A stretch of 64,000 bases of DNA from an uncultured Gammaproteobacteria bacterium (GCA_947259075.1 CAMYKQ010000011.1:62001-126000); one strand, 5' to 3'; positions 20,815-33,670 are shown, counted from the first letter of the stretch. Notes: generated by a model not told the origin, from the letters alone. Translations and numbers: made by a program.

Positions 20815-22095
20815 TCAGTGCGCGCCGTGGCCCACCATGCATTTGCCGTGGTCGATGTGATACTGGAATTCTTCGCGGAAATGCTTGACGAAACTCATTA
20901 CCGGCATCGCCGCGGCGTCGCCCAAGGCGCAAATAGTGCGGCCCATGATGCGGCGCGAGACGTCATTGAGCATATCCAAGTCCTCATTGCGGCCCTCGCC
21001 GTGCTCGACACGGTGAATGACGCGCGATAACCAGCCCGTGCCTTCGCGGCAAGGCGTGCATTGACCGCAGGACTCTTCGTAATAAAAATGCGCGACACGC
21101 GCCAGCACGTCGACCATGCAGGTGTCTTCGTCCATGATGATGACCGAACCCGCGCCCAGCATCGAACCGGCCTTGGCGATGGAATCGTAATCCATGTCCA
21201 CCTTCATCATCGCCTCGCCCGGCACCACGGGCACCGAGGAACCGCCGGGGATCACCGCCTTGATCTTCTTGCCGCCGCGCATGCCGCCCGCCATTTCCAG
21301 CAGCGCCGCGAAGGGCGTGCCCATCGGCACTTCATAGTTGCCGGGTTTATTGACGTGACCCGAGACCGAAAAAATCTTGGTGCCGCCGTTATTGGGTTTG
21401 CCCAACTCGAGAAACCATTTGCCGCCGTTACGCATAATGGACGGCACCGAGGCCAGGGTCTCGGTATTGTTGATGGTGGTGGGCCGGCCGTACAGACCGA
21501 AGCTGGCGGGGAACGGCGGCTTGAAGCGCGGTTGGCCCTTCTTGCCTTCCAAGGATTCCAGCAAGGCGGTCTCTTCGCCGCAGATATAGGCGCCGGCGCC
21601 GAGGTGGCTGTGTAATTCAAAATCGAAACCGGCACCCAAGATATTTTTACCAAGATAACCGGCCTCGCGCGCCTCTCTCAATGCCTGTTCGAAACGCTGG
21701 AACGGCTCCCAGAATTCACCGCGCATATAGTTATAGCCGACGGTGGCGCCGATGGCGTAACCGGCGATGGCCATGCCCTCGATCAGCGCGTGGGGGTTGT
21801 AACGCAAGATGTCGCGGTCTTTGAAGGTACCCGGTTCGCCTTCGTCGGAGTTGCAGACGATGTATTTCTGCCCCGGCGCGTTGCGCGGCATGAAGCTCCA
21901 CTTCAAGCCCGTGGGAAATCCGGCGCCGCCGCGGCCGCGCAAGGCGGATATTTTCAGCTCATTGATAATTTCTTCCGGCGAGGTGCGTTCGGTGAGAATC
22001 TTGCGCCATGCCTGATAGCCGCCCACCTTGAGATAGGTCTCCAAGGTATGGGGCTGGTCATACTGCAATGTCTGAAAACAAACTTCGTTGGCCAT
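20815..22095 (-). CDS. nuoF: NADH-quinone oxidoreductase subunit F
   Basis: 426 aa; [34 protein letters not shown]. Confidence 0.97.
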   Translation of the reverse strand: MANEVCFQTLQYDQPHTLETYLKVGGYQAWRKILTERTSPEEIINELKISALRGRGGAGFPTGLKWSFMPRNAPGQKYIVCNSDEGEPGTFKDRDILRYNPHALIEGMAIAGYAIGATVGYNYMRGEFWEPFQRFEQALREAREAGYLGKNILGAGFDFELHSHLGAGAYICGEETALLESLEGKKGQPRFKPPFPASFGLYGRPTTINNTETLASVPSIMRNGGKWFLELGKPNNGGTKIFSVSGHVNKPGNYEVPMGTPFAALLEMAGGMRGGKKIKAVIPGGSSVPVVPGEAMMKVDMDYDSIAKAGSMLGAGSVIIMDEDTCMVDVLARVAHFYYEESCGQCTPCREGTGWLSRVIHRVEHGEGRNEDLDMLNDVSRRIMGRTICALGDAAAMPVMSFVKHFREEFQYHIDHGKCMVGHGAH

Positions 22096-22100
22096 GGTGC

Positions 22101-22601
22101 CTACTCTAAACTGGCGAGAATGGTGTCGATCTTCTCGGGCGTGAGGTGCTCATGATAATCCTTGCCGATTTGAAACATCGGCGCGCCGGCGCAAGCCGCG
22201 AGACACTCCGCTTCCTTCAAGGTGAACTTGCCGTCCGGCGTGGTCTGGCCGCGCCTGATGGCGAGCTTCTCTTCCAGATACTTCATGATTTCGCTGGAAC
22301 CGCACAACATACACGAGACATTGGTGCATACGGAAATCTTGTGACGCCCGACCGGCTTGAGATCGTACATGGTGTAGAAGGTCGCCACTTCATAAACCGA
22401 GATCGGTTCCATCTCGAGATAATCGGCGATGGCGTCCATCAACTCGGTGCTCAAACTACCATGCACTTCCTGCACGATGCGCAGCGCGGCCATGCTCGCC
22501 GACTGCTTTTGGTCGGCGGGATACTTCGCCAGCCAGCGGTCAATTCTCGCGCGCACCTCCGGCGAGAGCAGATCCGCCTTACGTCCTTTTACCGCCGTCA
22601 T
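22101..22601 (-). CDS. nuoE: NADH-quinone oxidoreductase subunit E
   Basis: 166 aa thioredoxin-like 2Fe-2S subunit; [18 protein letters not shown]. Confidence 0.96.
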   Translation of the reverse strand: MTAVKGRKADLLSPEVRARIDRWLAKYPADQKQSASMAALRIVQEVHGSLSTELMDAIADYLEMEPISVYEVATFYTMYDLKPVGRHKISVCTNVSCMLCGSSEIMKYLEEKLAIRRGQTTPDGKFTLKEAECLAACAGAPMFQIGKDYHEHLTPEKIDTILASLE

Positions 22602-23851
22602 CGGTCAACCTCTCCAAACACGATGTCTTGCGTGCCGATAATCGCAACCACGTCGGCCAGCATATGGCCGCGCGACATTTCGTCCAAGCCCGCGATATGA
22701 GCGAAACCGGGCGCGCGTATCTTCAAGCGGAAGGGCTTGTTGGCGCCGTCGGACACCAAGTACACCCCGAACTCGCCCTTAGGGTGTTCGACCGCGGCAT
22801 AGGCCTCGCCTTCCGGCACGCAATAACCTTCGGTGAATAATTTAAAGTGATGAATGAGGGCTTCCATATCGCCCTTCATGGTCTCGCGCTTGGGCGGCGC
22901 CACTTTGTAATTGTCCACCATCACCGGGCCGGGATTGCGGCGCAGCCAATCGACGCATTGCTTGATGATGCGATTGGCCTGGCGCATCTCTTCGACACGA
23001 ACCAGATAGCGGTCGTAACAATCGCCCTCCACGCCCACGGGGATGTCGAAATCCAAACGGTCGTAGACCTCGTAGGATTGTTTCTTGCGCAGGTCCCATT
23101 CCACCCCGGAACCACGCAGCATGGGGCCGGTGAAACCCATCTGCAAGGCGCGCTCGGGCGTGACCACGCCGATGCCGACGGTGCGCTGTTTCCAGATGCG
23201 GTTGTCGGTGAGCAGGGTTTCGTATTCATCCACGTAGGTGGGAAAACGATTGGTGAAATCTTCGATGAAGTCGAGCAAGGAGCCGCTGCGATTGAGGTTG
23301 AGGCGATCGACGTCTTTTTGGCCATGCCACTTGGAGGTGGCGTATTGCGGCATGGTCTCGGGTAGATCGCGGTAGACGCCGCCGGGGCGGTAATAGGTAG
23401 CATGCATGCGCGCGCCAGAAACAGCCTCGTAGGCGTCGAACAAATCTTCACGTTCGCGGAAACAATAGAGGAACACCGTCATCGCGCCGATGTCGAGGGC
23501 ATGCGCGCCCAGCCACAACAGGTGATTCTCGATGCGGGTGATCTCGTCGAACATCACGCGGATATACTGCGCGCGCAGCGGCGGCTCGATGTCGAGCAGC
23601 TTTTCGATGGCCATCACATAGCCGTGCTCATTGCACATCATCGATACGTAATCGAGACGGTCCATGTAGCCGATGCTTTGATTGAAGGGTTTGCTCTCGG
23701 CCAGCTTCTCAGTGGCGCGGTGCAACAAGCCGATGTGCGGATCGGCGCGCTCGATCACCTCGCCGTCCATCTCCAGCACCAGACGCAGCACCCCGTGCGC
23801 CGACGGGTGCTGGGGTCCGAAATTCATCGTGTAATTGCGTATCTCAGCCAC
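22598..23851 (-). CDS. nuoD: NADH-quinone oxidoreductase subunit D
   Basis: [44 protein letters not shown] start at 23851 ([12 protein letters not shown]) preferred. Confidence 0.96.
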   Translation of the reverse strand: MAEIRNYTMNFGPQHPSAHGVLRLVLEMDGEVIERADPHIGLLHRATEKLAESKPFNQSIGYMDRLDYVSMMCNEHGYVMAIEKLLDIEPPLRAQYIRVMFDEITRIENHLLWLGAHALDIGAMTVFLYCFREREDLFDAYEAVSGARMHATYYRPGGVYRDLPETMPQYATSKWHGQKDVDRLNLNRSGSLLDFIEDFTNRFPTYVDEYETLLTDNRIWKQRTVGIGVVTPERALQMGFTGPMLRGSGVEWDLRKKQSYEVYDRLDFDIPVGVEGDCYDRYLVRVEEMRQANRIIKQCVDWLRRNPGPVMVDNYKVAPPKRETMKGDMEALIHHFKLFTEGYCVPEGEAYAAVEHPKGEFGVYLVSDGANKPFRLKIRAPGFAHIAGLDEMSRGHMLADVVAIIGTQDIVFGEVDR

Positions 23852-24470
23852 GCTTCGCTCCCGATAAGTCTGGGACTTCACCTTCGTACCGGCTGTCGTG
23901 ACGGATGACGCGCGGCACCAAAATACGCGGCTCGATGCTCACTGGCTCGTAGATCACGCGCCGCTTCTGCGGATCGTAACGCATCTCGACGTTACCTATC
24001 AGCGGGAAGTCTTTGCGGAAAGGATGACCGATGAAGCCGTAGTCAGTGAGGATACGGCGCAGATCGGGATGGCCGTCGAACAAGATGCCGAAGAGATCGA
24101 AGGCCTCGCGCTCGAACCAGTTGGCGCAATTCCAGATATCGACCACGGAAGCGACGCGCGGCGGGTCCTCGTCCGACAACACCTTTACCCGCAGCCGCTG
24201 GTTGTTGCGCACGGATAACAAATGATAAACCACGCCGAAACGGGGACCCTGGTATTCATCCTCGCCGTAACCTTGATAATCGATACCGCAGAGATCGATC
24301 AATTGCTCGAAGGCAAAGGTGTCTTCGTCACGCAACGCGGTCATCACCTCGATGAGATGCCCGCGCGGCAGCACCACGGTGGTCTCGCCCCGGCTCACAT
24401 CACAATGGGTAATACGGCCAGCAAAACGCTCCTGCAGGCGCGCGGCTAAACCCTGATTGACCTCAGACAT
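23844..24470 (-). CDS. nuoC: NADH-quinone oxidoreductase subunit C
   Basis: 208 aa; [41 protein letters not shown]. Confidence 0.96.
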   Translation of the reverse strand: MSEVNQGLAARLQERFAGRITHCDVSRGETTVVLPRGHLIEVMTALRDEDTFAFEQLIDLCGIDYQGYGEDEYQGPRFGVVYHLLSVRNNQRLRVKVLSDEDPPRVASVVDIWNCANWFEREAFDLFGILFDGHPDLRRILTDYGFIGHPFRKDFPLIGNVEMRYDPQKRRVIYEPVSIEPRILVPRVIRHDSRYEGEVPDLSGAKRG

Positions 24471-24492
24471 GAATCCCCCATCCCCCTATCCC

Positions 24493-24990
24493 TTAACGGG
24501 CAATCGTATTAGTCCGCCGGATTTTATTTTGTAATTGAATCACACCATAGAGGAGCGCCTCGGCGGTCGGCGGACAACCCGGTACATAAATATCCACTGG
24601 AACGATTCTGTCACAGCCGCGCACGACGGCATAAGAATAATGATAATAACCGCCGCCGTTGGCGCAGGAGCCCATGGAAATCACCCAACGCGGCTCCGAC
24701 ATTTGATCGTAGACCCGGCGCAAGGCGGGTGCCATTTTGTTCACCAAGGTGCCCGCCACGACCATCACGTCTGATTGCCGCGGACTGGGACGAAACACCA
24801 CGCCGAAACGGTCGAGGTCGTAACGTGCCGCACCGGCGTGCATCATCTCCACCGCGCAGCAGGCCAAGCCAAACGTCATCGGCCATAGGGAACCGGTGCG
24901 GGCCCAGTTAATCAACTTGTCGGCGGTCGTCGTCACCACACCCCGCTCTAGCACGCCCTCTATTCCCACTCCAAGGCCCCCTTCTTCCAT
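24493..24990 (-). CDS. nuoB: NADH-quinone oxidoreductase subunit B
   Basis: [41 protein letters not shown]; start at [12 protein letters not shown] preferred over track start. Confidence 0.95.
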   Translation of the reverse strand: MEEGGLGVGIEGVLERGVVTTTADKLINWARTGSLWPMTFGLACCAVEMMHAGAARYDLDRFGVVFRPSPRQSDVMVVAGTLVNKMAPALRRVYDQMSEPRWVISMGSCANGGGYYHYSYAVVRGCDRIVPVDIYVPGCPPTAEALLYGVIQLQNKIRRTNTIAR

Positions 24991-25316
24991 TCGTAGATGA
25001 AGCCCACCACCAGGATAGCCAGGAAGACGAACATCGCCATGAATCCAAACACGCCAATATCCTTGAGTACGACCGCCCAAGGAAATAAGAAGGCAATTTC
25101 AAGATCGAAAATGATAAAGAGGATGGCGACCAAGTAATAGCGCACATCGAATTTCATGCGGGAATCTTCGAAGGCCTCGAAGCCGCATTCGTAGGGAGAA
25201 TTCTTATCGCTGTCGGGGCGGTAAGGCGCCACCAAACGGCCTAACACCACCGGGACTATGCCAAAGACAAAGCCGAGGATGATAAAAATTAAAATTGGCA
25301 GGTAGTTTTCCAACAT
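24960..25316 (-). CDS. nuoA: NADH-quinone oxidoreductase subunit A
   Basis: 118 aa; [45 protein letters not shown]. Confidence 0.96.
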   Translation of the reverse strand: MLENYLPILIFIILGFVFGIVPVVLGRLVAPYRPDSDKNSPYECGFEAFEDSRMKFDVRYYLVAILFIIFDLEIAFLFPWAVVLKDIGVFGFMAMFVFLAILVVGFIYEWKKGALEWE

Positions 25317-25537
25317 CGTCCGCGATGACCGTCCGTTATTCGCGGTTCGCTCTCAACTCGCAAAACATATTGCGAATCCGGCGTTCCGCGTCTCCATGAA
25401 TCACTCTCGGTGCCAAAAAGTAGTTGGAGTCTAGGCCACAACTAAATGATCTGTCAAGCAAGCCCTCATGCGTTAAATTATTTTAATTCATAAGGTTATG
25501 ATGCCAACATGCATCATCAAACAACTTCATCGAAATA

Positions 25538-25622
25538 TGGTGCCGACGGTGGGACTCGAACCCACACAGCTTGCGCCACCACCCCCTCAAGATGGCGTGT
25601 CTACCAATTCCACCACGTCGGC
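25538..25622 (-). tRNA. tRNA-Leu (anticodon GAG)
   Basis: Minus strand: GCCGACGTGGTGGAATTGGTAGACACGCCATCTTGAGGGGGTGGTGGCGCAAGCTGTGTGGGTTCGAGTCCCACCGTCGGCACCA; pairing acceptor stem, long variable arm, encoded CCA. Confidence 0.95.
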
Positions 25623-25661
25623 ATAGTGTCCTGCCTGTTAGCAGGACGCATCAACTTTTTA

Positions 25662-26021
25662 TTATTGACTCGGTAACGCGGGCACGTCCGCGGGCGAAGC
25701 GGGCGCTTGCGCCGGCGACCCCGGCGGCATTTCCGCGGGCGCCGTGTGCGCGGGTGGCGCGCTCACGTCAGTCACGCTGGCGCCATCACTCTTCTTATTG
25801 AACATAAATGCCAATGACAAACTGGTAATGAAAAACAGGGTGGCGAGCACAGCGGTGGTGCGCGTCAGAAACGAAGCGGAACCACGGCTGCCAAACAGGG
25901 TGCCCGAGGCGCCGCTACCAAACGCCGCGCCCATGTCCGCGCCCTTGCCGCGTTGAATCAACACCAAGGTGACCAAGGCCACGGCGATGACCATATGTAC
26001 AACCAACAAAGCAGTATGCAT
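25662..26021 (-). CDS. secG: Preprotein translocase subunit SecG
   Basis: MHTALLVVHMVIAVALVTLVLIQRGKGADMGAAFGSGASGTLFGSRGSASFLTRTTAVLATLFF. Confidence 0.96.
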   Translation of the reverse strand: MHTALLVVHMVIAVALVTLVLIQRGKGADMGAAFGSGASGTLFGSRGSASFLTRTTAVLATLFFITSLSLAFMFNKKSDGASVTDVSAPPAHTAPAEMPPGSPAQAPASPADVPALPSQ

Positions 26022-26049
26022 CTAATTAAAACCTCTGCGCTCGCACTCT

Positions 26050-26808
26050 TTAAGATGCCGCGTGACAAATCGCGGCAAACTGCCCGGCATCCAATGATGC
26101 GCCGCCAATCAGACCGCCATCGATATCCGCCATGGCGAACAACTCCGGCGCGTTATTGGCCTTGACGCTGCCGCCATACACTATCCTGATTTTATCCGCC
26201 ACCGCCCGGTCATGCTCGGCGATGCGTTCACGAATATAAGCATGCACCTCTTGCGCCTGTTCCGGCGTCGCGGTACGGCCGGTGCCGATCGCCCATACCG
26301 GCTCATAGGCGATCACGGCCTTGGCCAAACTCGCCACGCCATCGCGCTGGGTCAACACCGCGTCCAACTGGCGCGCCACCACGGCCTCGGTGTCACCGCG
26401 CTCACGCTCGCCCAGCAGCTCACCGACGCACAAAATAGGGGTAAGCCCGGCGGCCAAGGCCGCGAAAAACTTCTTCGCCACCAGCGCATCGTTCTCACCG
26501 TAGAGGGAACGGCGCTCGGAATGGCCCACAATGACGTAGCCGCAACCCACATCTTTCAACATGGCGCCGGAGATTTCGCCGGTAAACGCGCCCTCGCCCT
26601 GCTCGGCGCACAGGTTCTGCGCGCCCAAGGCAATGGCGCTATCCGCCAGCAAACGCGCGGTTTCCGCCACATAGACAAAGGGCGGACATACGACGACGTC
26701 GGCCTTGATCCCCGCCGCGATAGCTTGCTTAATGCCACCGGCGAGATCATTGATCCCCGCCCGCGCACCGTGCATTTTCCAGTTTCCTGCCACCAGCGGC
26801 TGCCGCAT
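26050..26808 (-). CDS. tpiA: Triosephosphate isomerase
   Basis: MRQPLVAGNWKMHG, GHSERRSLYGE, AYEPVWAIGTG, YGGSVKANN motifs. Confidence 0.97.
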   Translation of the reverse strand: MRQPLVAGNWKMHGARAGINDLAGGIKQAIAAGIKADVVVCPPFVYVAETARLLADSAIALGAQNLCAEQGEGAFTGEISGAMLKDVGCGYVIVGHSERRSLYGENDALVAKKFFAALAAGLTPILCVGELLGERERGDTEAVVARQLDAVLTQRDGVASLAKAVIAYEPVWAIGTGRTATPEQAQEVHAYIRERIAEHDRAVADKIRIVYGGSVKANNAPELFAMADIDGGLIGGASLDAGQFAAICHAAS

Positions 26809-26991
26809 CACTTCACCTACATTGCCGAACAAAAATGGCGCTCAAGAATACCCATACTGCCGGCAGAAATCAATTGAAAAACCTGGGGAAGCACTGATTA
26901 ACGCGACGGTCACGACACCCGTCTCGCCGGGCATCGGCAAAATAAATGGCAGGGCACCGCTTGCGGCCAAGCCGCCGCGCAAAGGGGGTGA

Positions 26992-28353
26992 TTATGCCGC
27001 CGCGCCCGCCGCTTGCGCCACTACTTGAGCTAATTGCTCAGCCAAGGATTTAACTTGACCGCCATCGACGCCTTCCACCATCACCCGGATCAATGGCTCG
27101 GTGCCCGAGGCCCGCAACAGCACGCGCCCGCGCTCACCCAGCTCCGCGGTCGCGGCGCGATAGGCACGCTGCACCGCGCCGGAACCCGCCAGATCAAAGC
27201 CCGGCGCTACTTTCACGTTCACCATGCATTGCGGGTATTTCGCCATCCCCTGCTTGAGTTCATGCAGGCTGCGGCCGGTGCGCGCCATCTCGGCGAGCAC
27301 TTGCAAGGCGGAGACGATGCCATCACCCGTGGTGGTGCGATCGAGACAAATCAAATGCCCCGAAGATTCGCCCCCCAATAACCAGCCTTGCTCGCGCAGC
27401 ATTTCCAGAACGTAACGGTCGCCGACGGACACGCGCTTAAAATCCACGCCCAATTCGCGCAAGGCTAGCTCAAGCCCCAGATTACTCATCACCGTACCCA
27501 CGACCGCGCCGCGCAGCGCGCCGGTCTCCAGCCGCGATTGCGCGATGATGTAGAGCAGCTCGTCGCCGTCCAGCACTTCACCTTTGTGGTCCACCATCAC
27601 CAAGCGGTCGCCGTCACCGTCCAAGGCGATACCCAGATCCGCGCCGTGTTCCAGCACTGCCATTTGGGTGGCGGCCGGGTGAGTGGAGCCGCACTCGTGG
27701 TTGATATTGAGTCCGTCGGGCTCGACGCCGATGGCGATGATCTCCGCCCCGAGCTCGTCGAACACGCTGGGCGCCACGTGATAGGTCGCGCCGTGCGCGC
27801 AGTCCACCACGATCTTCATGCCGCGGAATTCCATAATGGAAGGAATGGTGCTCTTACAAAATTCGATGTAACGGCCAGCGGCATCCCTCACGCGCTCGGC
27901 CTTGCCCAGCTCCGCGGAATCGACGGTGAACATGGGCTTACCCAATTCTGCCTCGATGGCCAGCTCCAACTCGTCCGCCAATTTATTGCCTTGCGCCGAG
28001 AAAAATTTAATGCCGTTGTCGTAATAGGGATTGTGCGAGGCGCTGATGACGATACCGGCCTGGGCGTGCAAGGTGCGCGTCAAATAGGCGATGGCCGGGG
28101 TCGGCATCGGGCCGAGCAGACGGATGTCCACCCCCGCCGCGGACAAACCGGCCTGCAAGGCCGACTCGAACATATAGCCGGAGATCCGCGTGTCTTTACC
28201 GATGAGCACCCTGCCCGGCCCGCCTTGAGTGCGCGCCAGCACCCGGCCGGCGGCCCAACCCAATTTGAGCACGAACTCAGCGTTGATGGGCGTGGCGCCC
28301 ACCTTGCCGCGAATGCCGTCGGTACCAAAAAAACGTCGTTGCGAAACATCCAT
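26992..28353 (-). CDS. glmM: Phosphoglucosamine mutase
   Basis: [43 protein letters not shown]. Confidence 0.97.
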   Translation of the reverse strand: MDVSQRRFFGTDGIRGKVGATPINAEFVLKLGWAAGRVLARTQGGPGRVLIGKDTRISGYMFESALQAGLSAAGVDIRLLGPMPTPAIAYLTRTLHAQAGIVISASHNPYYDNGIKFFSAQGNKLADELELAIEAELGKPMFTVDSAELGKAERVRDAAGRYIEFCKSTIPSIMEFRGMKIVVDCAHGATYHVAPSVFDELGAEIIAIGVEPDGLNINHECGSTHPAATQMAVLEHGADLGIALDGDGDRLVMVDHKGEVLDGDELLYIIAQSRLETGALRGAVVGTVMSNLGLELALRELGVDFKRVSVGDRYVLEMLREQGWLLGGESSGHLICLDRTTTGDGIVSALQVLAEMARTGRSLHELKQGMAKYPQCMVNVKVAPGFDLAGSGAVQRAYRAATAELGERGRVLLRASGTEPLIRVMVEGVDGGQVKSLAEQLAQVVAQAAGAAA

Positions 28354-28421
28354 CGTCAGCGTCTCTCCTGCTCGGTATCACTCGGCATCAGTTTATTCAT
28401 CGCGTTATTCATCGCGGCCGC

Positions 28422-29261
28422 TCAGCGCGCGGCACGCACCGCCGCCGCCATCTTCACCGCCTGCACGGTCGCGGCGACGTCGTGGGCGCGAATCAACACG
28501 GCGCCCTGCATCACCGCCAGCGCGGCGAGGGCAATACTACCATACAGCCGCTGCGTCACCGGCCGCTCGAGCACGGCGCCGATAAACGACTTGCGCGACA
28601 CCCCCACCAACAGCGGCGCCTCCAACTCCGCAAAGCGGTGCAGGTGTTTAAACAGCGATAGATTATGCGCCAAACTCTTACCGAAACCGAAGCCCGGGTC
28701 CAGCAATACACGCTCGCGCGCGATCCCCGCCTGTTCACAAACACGCAGACGCTCGCGCAAAAAATCGAGGATGTCCGTCACCACCTCATCGTACTGCGGC
28801 GCCGCCTGCATGCCGCGCGGCTCACCCTGCATATGCATGAGACACACCGGCACCTTCAGCTCGGCGGCCGCGGCCAAGGCGCCCGCTTCGCGCAAGGCGC
28901 GCACGTCATTAATAAAACCCGCGCCCGCCGCCACCGCGGCGCGCATCACCGCCGCCTTACTGGTGTCGATGGAGACCGGCACGGGCAGCGCCGCGCGCAG
29001 GGCCTCGATCACCGGAATGACGCGATCCAATTCCTCTTGTTCGCTCACCGCCGCCGCGCCGGGGCGGGTGGACTCGCCGCCGACATCGATGATGGCCGCG
29101 CCCTCCGCCACCATTTGACGCGCCTGCGCCAAGGCCGCCGCCAGCGGCACAAAACGGCCGCCATCAGAAAAAGAGTCCGGCGTCACATTGAGTATCCCCA
29201 TCACTCCGGGCTGGGAGAGATCGAGTGATAGACCGGGACAACGCAGCGTTAGATGAGACAT
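28422..29261 (-). CDS. folP: Dihydropteroate synthase
   Basis: GVMGILNVTPDSFSDGGRF, DVGGESTRPGA, LDPGFGFGKSLAHN; start at MSHLTLRC preferred. Confidence 0.96.
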   Translation of the reverse strand: MSHLTLRCPGLSLDLSQPGVMGILNVTPDSFSDGGRFVPLAAALAQARQMVAEGAAIIDVGGESTRPGAAAVSEQEELDRVIPVIEALRAALPVPVSIDTSKAAVMRAAVAAGAGFINDVRALREAGALAAAAELKVPVCLMHMQGEPRGMQAAPQYDEVVTDILDFLRERLRVCEQAGIARERVLLDPGFGFGKSLAHNLSLFKHLHRFAELEAPLLVGVSRKSFIGAVLERPVTQRLYGSIALAALAVMQGAVLIRAHDVAATVQAVKMAAAVRAAR

Positions 29262-29350
29262 CGCGGGCTTACTCATGGGCGCATAAAACCAATCCAACAT
29301 GGGCGATTATCGCACTCATGGAAACGGCGCCACAAACACCCAATAAAGAA

Positions 29351-29372
29351 AACGCCCCGCGATGCGGGGCGT
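29351..29372 (-). terminator. Rho-independent terminator after ftsH
   Basis: Minus strand AACGCCCCGCATCGCGGGGCGTTTTCTTTATT: strong GC hairpin followed by a T-rich tract between ftsH and folP. Confidence 0.8.
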
Positions 29373-29405
29373 TGCTTCAACACGATGAGACCAATGAACA
29401 GCGGC

Positions 29406-31328
29406 TTAATGCTGGCTCGCCGGATGATCGGCGATCTTGCCATCGACATCGCCTTCCTTGTCATCGCTGGAAACCGACGCGCCTTTACCCGAAGGCGGCG
29501 AACCGGAGTCCATATTCCAATCCTTGGGCGGACGCGGTTCGCGGCCGGCCATGATATCGGCGATCTGCGTGCTGTCGATGGTTTCATATTTCATCAAGGC
29601 ATCCGCCATCTTGTGCAGCGTATCCATGCGCTCCACCAAGATGTTTTTGGCCCGGTCGTAATTGCGATCAACAATCGCCCGCACCTCTTGATCGATGGCC
29701 CGCGCGGTATCGTCGGCCAAGGATTTGTGCTGCGTCACCGAGTGACCGAGGAAGACCTCGCCATCTTCTTCGCTGTAGGTCAGCGGCCCTAACTTTTCCG
29801 ACAAACCCCACTTGGTCACCATATTGCGGGCGATCTCGGTGGTGCGCTGAATATCATTGGAGGCTCCAGTAGTCACCATATCCGCCCCGAAAACAAGCTC
29901 CTCGGCAAGGCGGCCGCCCATCATGCTGGAGATCTGACTCTCCAGGCGTTGCTTGCTGTAGCTATAGCGATCCGCCACCGGCAGGAACATGGTCACGCCA
30001 AGCGCGCGGCCACGAGGGATGATGGTGACTTTATGCACCGGGTCGTGTGACGGCACACTCAAACCCACAATAGCGTGACCCGCCTCGTGATACGCGGTGA
30101 GCTTCTTCTCCTCGGGACTCATCACCATGGAGCGGCGCTCGGCACCCATCATGATTTTATCTTTCGCCTTCTCGAAATCGAGCATATCCACCGTGCGCTT
30201 GTTGGCGCGGGCGGCGAACAGAGCGGCCTCGTTGACCAAGTTGGCGAGATCCGCCCCCGAGAAACCAGGGGTGCCACGGGCAATAATCGCCGCCTCCACG
30301 TCATCGGAGATCGGCACTTTACGCATATGCACCTTCATGATCTGCTCGCGACCACGCACGTCCGGCAGCGGCACCACGACCTGGCGGTCGAAACGGCCCG
30401 GGCGCAACAAGGCGGGATCAAGCACATCAGGACGGTTGGTGGCGGCGATGACGATGACGCCTTCACTGCCCTCGAAGCCGTCCATCTCCACCAACAATTG
30501 ATTAAGCGTCTGCTCGCGCTCATCATGACCGCCACCCAAACCGGCACCACGATGACGGCCCACCGCATCGATTTCATCGATGAAGATGATGCAGGGTGCA
30601 TGTTTCTTGGCCTGCTCGAACATATCGCGCACGCGGGCCGCGCCCACGCCGACGAACATCTCGACGAAGTCGGAACCGGAAATGGAGAAGAAAGGCACCT
30701 TGGCTTCACCGGCGATAGCCCTGGCAAGCAAGGTTTTACCGGTACCCGGCGAACCCACCATCAACACACCGCGGGGAATTTTGCCACCGAGCTTTTGAAA
30801 TTTGCTGGGATCGCGCAGGAATTCCACCAGTTCGCCGACTTCTTCCTTAGCCTCTTCCACGCCGGCCACGTCGGCGAAAGTGACCTTGATCTGGTCTTCG
30901 CCCATCATCCGCGCCTTGCTGCGTCCGAAGGACATGGCGCCGCGGCCACCGCCACCACCCTGCATCTGGCGCATGAAGAAGATCCACACCGCGATCAATA
31001 GCAGCATGGGGAACCAGGAGATGAACATTTGCATCAGCAAACCTTGCTGCTGCTGAGGACGGGCCTTGATGACCACACCATTGTTCAGGAGGTCGTTGAC
31101 CATGCCGGCATCGCCAGGACTGTAGGTGATGAAATCCTCACCCCCGAGCCGCCTGCCCTGAACAACGCTGCCCTCAATCATCACCTCGGACACCTGCCCT
31201 TGGCGCACTTGCTCGATGAAATCGGAGTACGCCAATTGCTTCGACGCCACCTGCGGCGGGCCGAAGCTATTAAAGACAGACATCAATACAATCGCGATGA
31301 CCACCCACAAAATTAGATTTTTCGCCAT
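29406..31328 (-). CDS. ftsH: ATP-dependent zinc metalloprotease FtsH
   Basis: [13 protein letters not shown] Walker [23 protein letters not shown] zinc motif. Confidence 0.97.
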   Translation of the reverse strand: MAKNLILWVVIAIVLMSVFNSFGPPQVASKQLAYSDFIEQVRQGQVSEVMIEGSVVQGRRLGGEDFITYSPGDAGMVNDLLNNGVVIKARPQQQQGLLMQMFISWFPMLLLIAVWIFFMRQMQGGGGGRGAMSFGRSKARMMGEDQIKVTFADVAGVEEAKEEVGELVEFLRDPSKFQKLGGKIPRGVLMVGSPGTGKTLLARAIAGEAKVPFFSISGSDFVEMFVGVGAARVRDMFEQAKKHAPCIIFIDEIDAVGRHRGAGLGGGHDEREQTLNQLLVEMDGFEGSEGVIVIAATNRPDVLDPALLRPGRFDRQVVVPLPDVRGREQIMKVHMRKVPISDDVEAAIIARGTPGFSGADLANLVNEAALFAARANKRTVDMLDFEKAKDKIMMGAERRSMVMSPEEKKLTAYHEAGHAIVGLSVPSHDPVHKVTIIPRGRALGVTMFLPVADRYSYSKQRLESQISSMMGGRLAEELVFGADMVTTGASNDIQRTTEIARNMVTKWGLSEKLGPLTYSEEDGEVFLGHSVTQHKSLADDTARAIDQEVRAIVDRNYDRAKNILVERMDTLHKMADALMKYETIDSTQIADIMAGREPRPPKDWNMDSGSPPSGKGASVSSDDKEGDVDGKIADHPASQH

Positions 31329-31429
31329 ATCACTCAAGGTCAGCACCTCACTTGCACACCGCCCGCCTGCGGCCCTCGTAATTACTATCGGCTACCGGAG
31401 GCAACCGCATAATATCGTTTTAGACCTTA

Positions 31430-32050
31430 TTACAATTTGTAGTTCCTGGCTAGCAAGTAGACCTCCCTGCTCTCTGAACGGGAGGCCTTCGGCTTACGCG
31501 TCATCACTTTTTCGAAGCTCTGCCGCAATGCCCGCCGGAACTCCTCACTACCTTCGCCTTGAAACACCTTCACTAACAAAGACCCACCTGGGGTAAGCAC
31601 CTTCTGCGCCAGATCTAAGCTCAACTCGGCGAGATACATGGCGCGCGGCTGGTCTACCGCTTTCATACCTGAAATATTGGGCGACATATCCGAGATTACA
31701 AGGTCCACGCTGCGCGCTTCGACAATTGTTAACATTTGTTCGAAAACAGCCTGTTCGCGAAAGTCACCTTGCAAAAACACCACATCGGGCAAGGGATCCA
31801 TCGGCAGGATATCCAGGGCGATCACCCGTCCCTTCTCACCCACCGCCGCTGAGGCCACCTGCGACCAGCCGCCCGGCGCCGCGCCCAAGTCCACCACGCT
31901 CATCCCCTGGCGTAACAGGCGGTCGCGTTCATTGATCTCCAATAGCTTGAAAGCCGCGCGCGAGCGATAACCCGCCTGCTGCGCCTTATGCACATAGGGG
32001 TCACCCACATGCCGCTGCAACCAGCGCGCACTACTTTTACTTCTGGCCAT
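31430..32050 (-). CDS. rlmE: 23S rRNA (uridine-2'-O-)-methyltransferase
   Basis: [48 protein letters not shown]; adjacent to ftsH. Confidence 0.96.
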   Translation of the reverse strand: MARSKSSARWLQRHVGDPYVHKAQQAGYRSRAAFKLLEINERDRLLRQGMSVVDLGAAPGGWSQVASAAVGEKGRVIALDILPMDPLPDVVFLQGDFREQAVFEQMLTIVEARSVDLVISDMSPNISGMKAVDQPRAMYLAELSLDLAQKVLTPGGSLLVKVFQGEGSEEFRRALRQSFEKVMTRKPKASRSESREVYLLARNYKL

Positions 32051-32330
32051 AATGAGTTGAGGAAGAGTCTTCAGTCTTTATATAAGGATCGGCGGCGTGA
32101 TTCGATTCCAGCGGCGGCAAGCGTTTGAGGATGCGCCGGGTGCGCCACACCACCCACAACGCCCCCGCCGCGCCGTAACCGCCCAGAATCAGCAATTGCG
32201 TAAGAGAGCCGATTTGAGCCCGGCCCAAGCCAGCGGCGAGCAGCACCCCGGCGCAGCCGATGACGATTACATTCAGCTTTACCGCATTAAAAGGGCTGGC
32301 GGCCACTCTGAAACGGCGGCGGGTCGGTGC
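32037..32330 (-). CDS. Possible small membrane protein (start uncertain)
   Basis: 3' part of the 32037-32456 frame reads [59 protein letters not shown]; the upstream portion overlaps yhbY antisense and is unlikely coding. Confidence 0.35.
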   Translation of the reverse strand, partial: APTRRRFRVAASPFNAVKLNVIVIGCAGVLLAAGLGRAQIGSLTQLLILGGYGAAGALWVVWRTRRILKRLPPLESNHAADPYIKTEDSSSTHYGQK

Positions 32331-32373
32331 TATACTCTGCGGCCTTTTAGAATCTGTCACGGGACGGTTATTA

Positions 32374-32670
32374 ATGTCTGCGCTCACTGAGAAACAAAAA
32401 CAGCATCTGCGGGGCCTCGGCCACAAACTCAAGCCAGCGGTCCTCATCGGCGCCAACGGCTATACCGATGCGGTACGCGCCGAGATCGACCTTGCCCTGC
32501 AACGCCACGAATTGATGAAAGTACGGGTCAGCGTGGGCGAACGTGCGGCGCGCGACGCCGCCATTGAGCAATTATGCGCCGATGCCAGCGCCAGTTTAAT
32601 CCAGCGCATCGGCCACATGGCCCTCATCTTCCGCCGCAACCGCGACAAACCCCGCATCACCCTACCCTAA
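32374..32670 (+). CDS. yhbY: YhbY family RNA-binding (CRM domain) ribosome assembly protein
   Basis: MSALTEKQKQHLRGLGHKLKPAVLIGANGYTDAVRAEIDLALQRHELMKVRV. Confidence 0.95.
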   Translation: MSALTEKQKQHLRGLGHKLKPAVLIGANGYTDAVRAEIDLALQRHELMKVRVSVGERAARDAAIEQLCADASASLIQRIGHMALIFRRNRDKPRITLP

Positions 32671-32686
32671 ACACACCTGCGGCGAA

Positions 32687-33163
32687 TCAGCCCTCCCGCC
32701 CCCGCGGCCCCGCGGCCACCAGCCACAAACCCAAGACACTGGCGATCAAATACAGCACCGAGGAGATGCCGTGCAACCGGCCGAAGGCCGGCGCCAGTTC
32801 GGCGCCCGCCGCGGCGGCCTCGGCCTTGAGCGCCGCCATCTGCGGCTGCAGGATAAACAAAATCACCGCCGCCACCGCCATCATCGCCACGATGACGCCG
32901 CCACGCCAGCTTCGCATACCGGCCGCGCCCGCGGTGCTCAGCATGCTCAGTAACAATAAACCGCCGCACACCAGCCCCAAACCGTTAATGATGCGGAACA
33001 AGGTGCCCGCCACTTCGCCCGCCAAGACCCGGTCACCCAGCGTAGCGAATAAGACCGGCACTGCTAAATAACCGATGCCCCACAAGCCCCCCACCCACAA
33101 AGTGAGAACGATGCGGTCACCAATCAACCACAGTCCTGGCCGAGATCGTATAGTCATAGTCAA
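32687..33163 (-). CDS. DUF4149 domain membrane protein
   Basis: 158 aa; four hydrophobic segments; location next to greA as in other gammaproteobacteria. Confidence 0.75.
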   Translation of the reverse strand: MTMTIRSRPGLWLIGDRIVLTLWVGGLWGIGYLAVPVLFATLGDRVLAGEVAGTLFRIINGLGLVCGGLLLLSMLSTAGAAGMRSWRGGVIVAMMAVAAVILFILQPQMAALKAEAAAAGAELAPAFGRLHGISSVLYLIASVLGLWLVAAGPRGREG

Positions 33164-33193
33164 TTACGTGTATTCCCGAGTAATGGGCTAACT

Positions 33194-33669
33194 TCAGACG
33201 TAACGCACCGCGACGATCTCGTATTCGCGATCACCGGCGGGCGCCTTGACCACCGCCACCTCCCCCTCTTCCTTGCCGATCAAGGCCCGGGCGATGGGCG
33301 AGCTCACGGAGATCTTACCCTGTTTGATGTCCGCCTCGAGGTCACCGACGATTTGATAGCTGACCTCGTCGCCGCTCCCCTCGTCGATCAAATCCACCGT
33401 GGCCCCGAACACCACTTTGCCATTGAGGTTCAAGGCCGTGACATCGATGATCTGCGCATTGGACAACTGCGCCTCAATCTCGGCGATGCGGCCCTCGACG
33501 AAACCCTGCTGTTCCTTGGCGGCGTGATACTCGGCGTTTTCCTTTAAATCACCGTGGGCGCGCGCCTCGGCGATGGCATTGATGATGCGCGGTCTATCCT
33601 CGGATTTGAGCCGCTGGAGATCCTCGCGCAATTTTTGCGCGCCCTGCACCGTCAGCGGGACTTTCGACA

Positions 33670-33670
<1 letters not shown>
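33194..33670 (-). CDS. greA: Transcription elongation factor GreA
   Basis: [59 protein letters not shown]. Confidence 0.97.

Noticed and set aside
26833-26991. Intergenic region glmM-tpiA as another repeat copy (gaagcactgattaa)
   Set aside because: Only a short resemblance to the start of the MITE-like repeat; the internal hairpins and end are missing.
27538-29118. 526-aa plus-strand ORF over glmM/folP
   Set aside because: Antisense to two conserved genes and their intergenic region; no recognisable motif.
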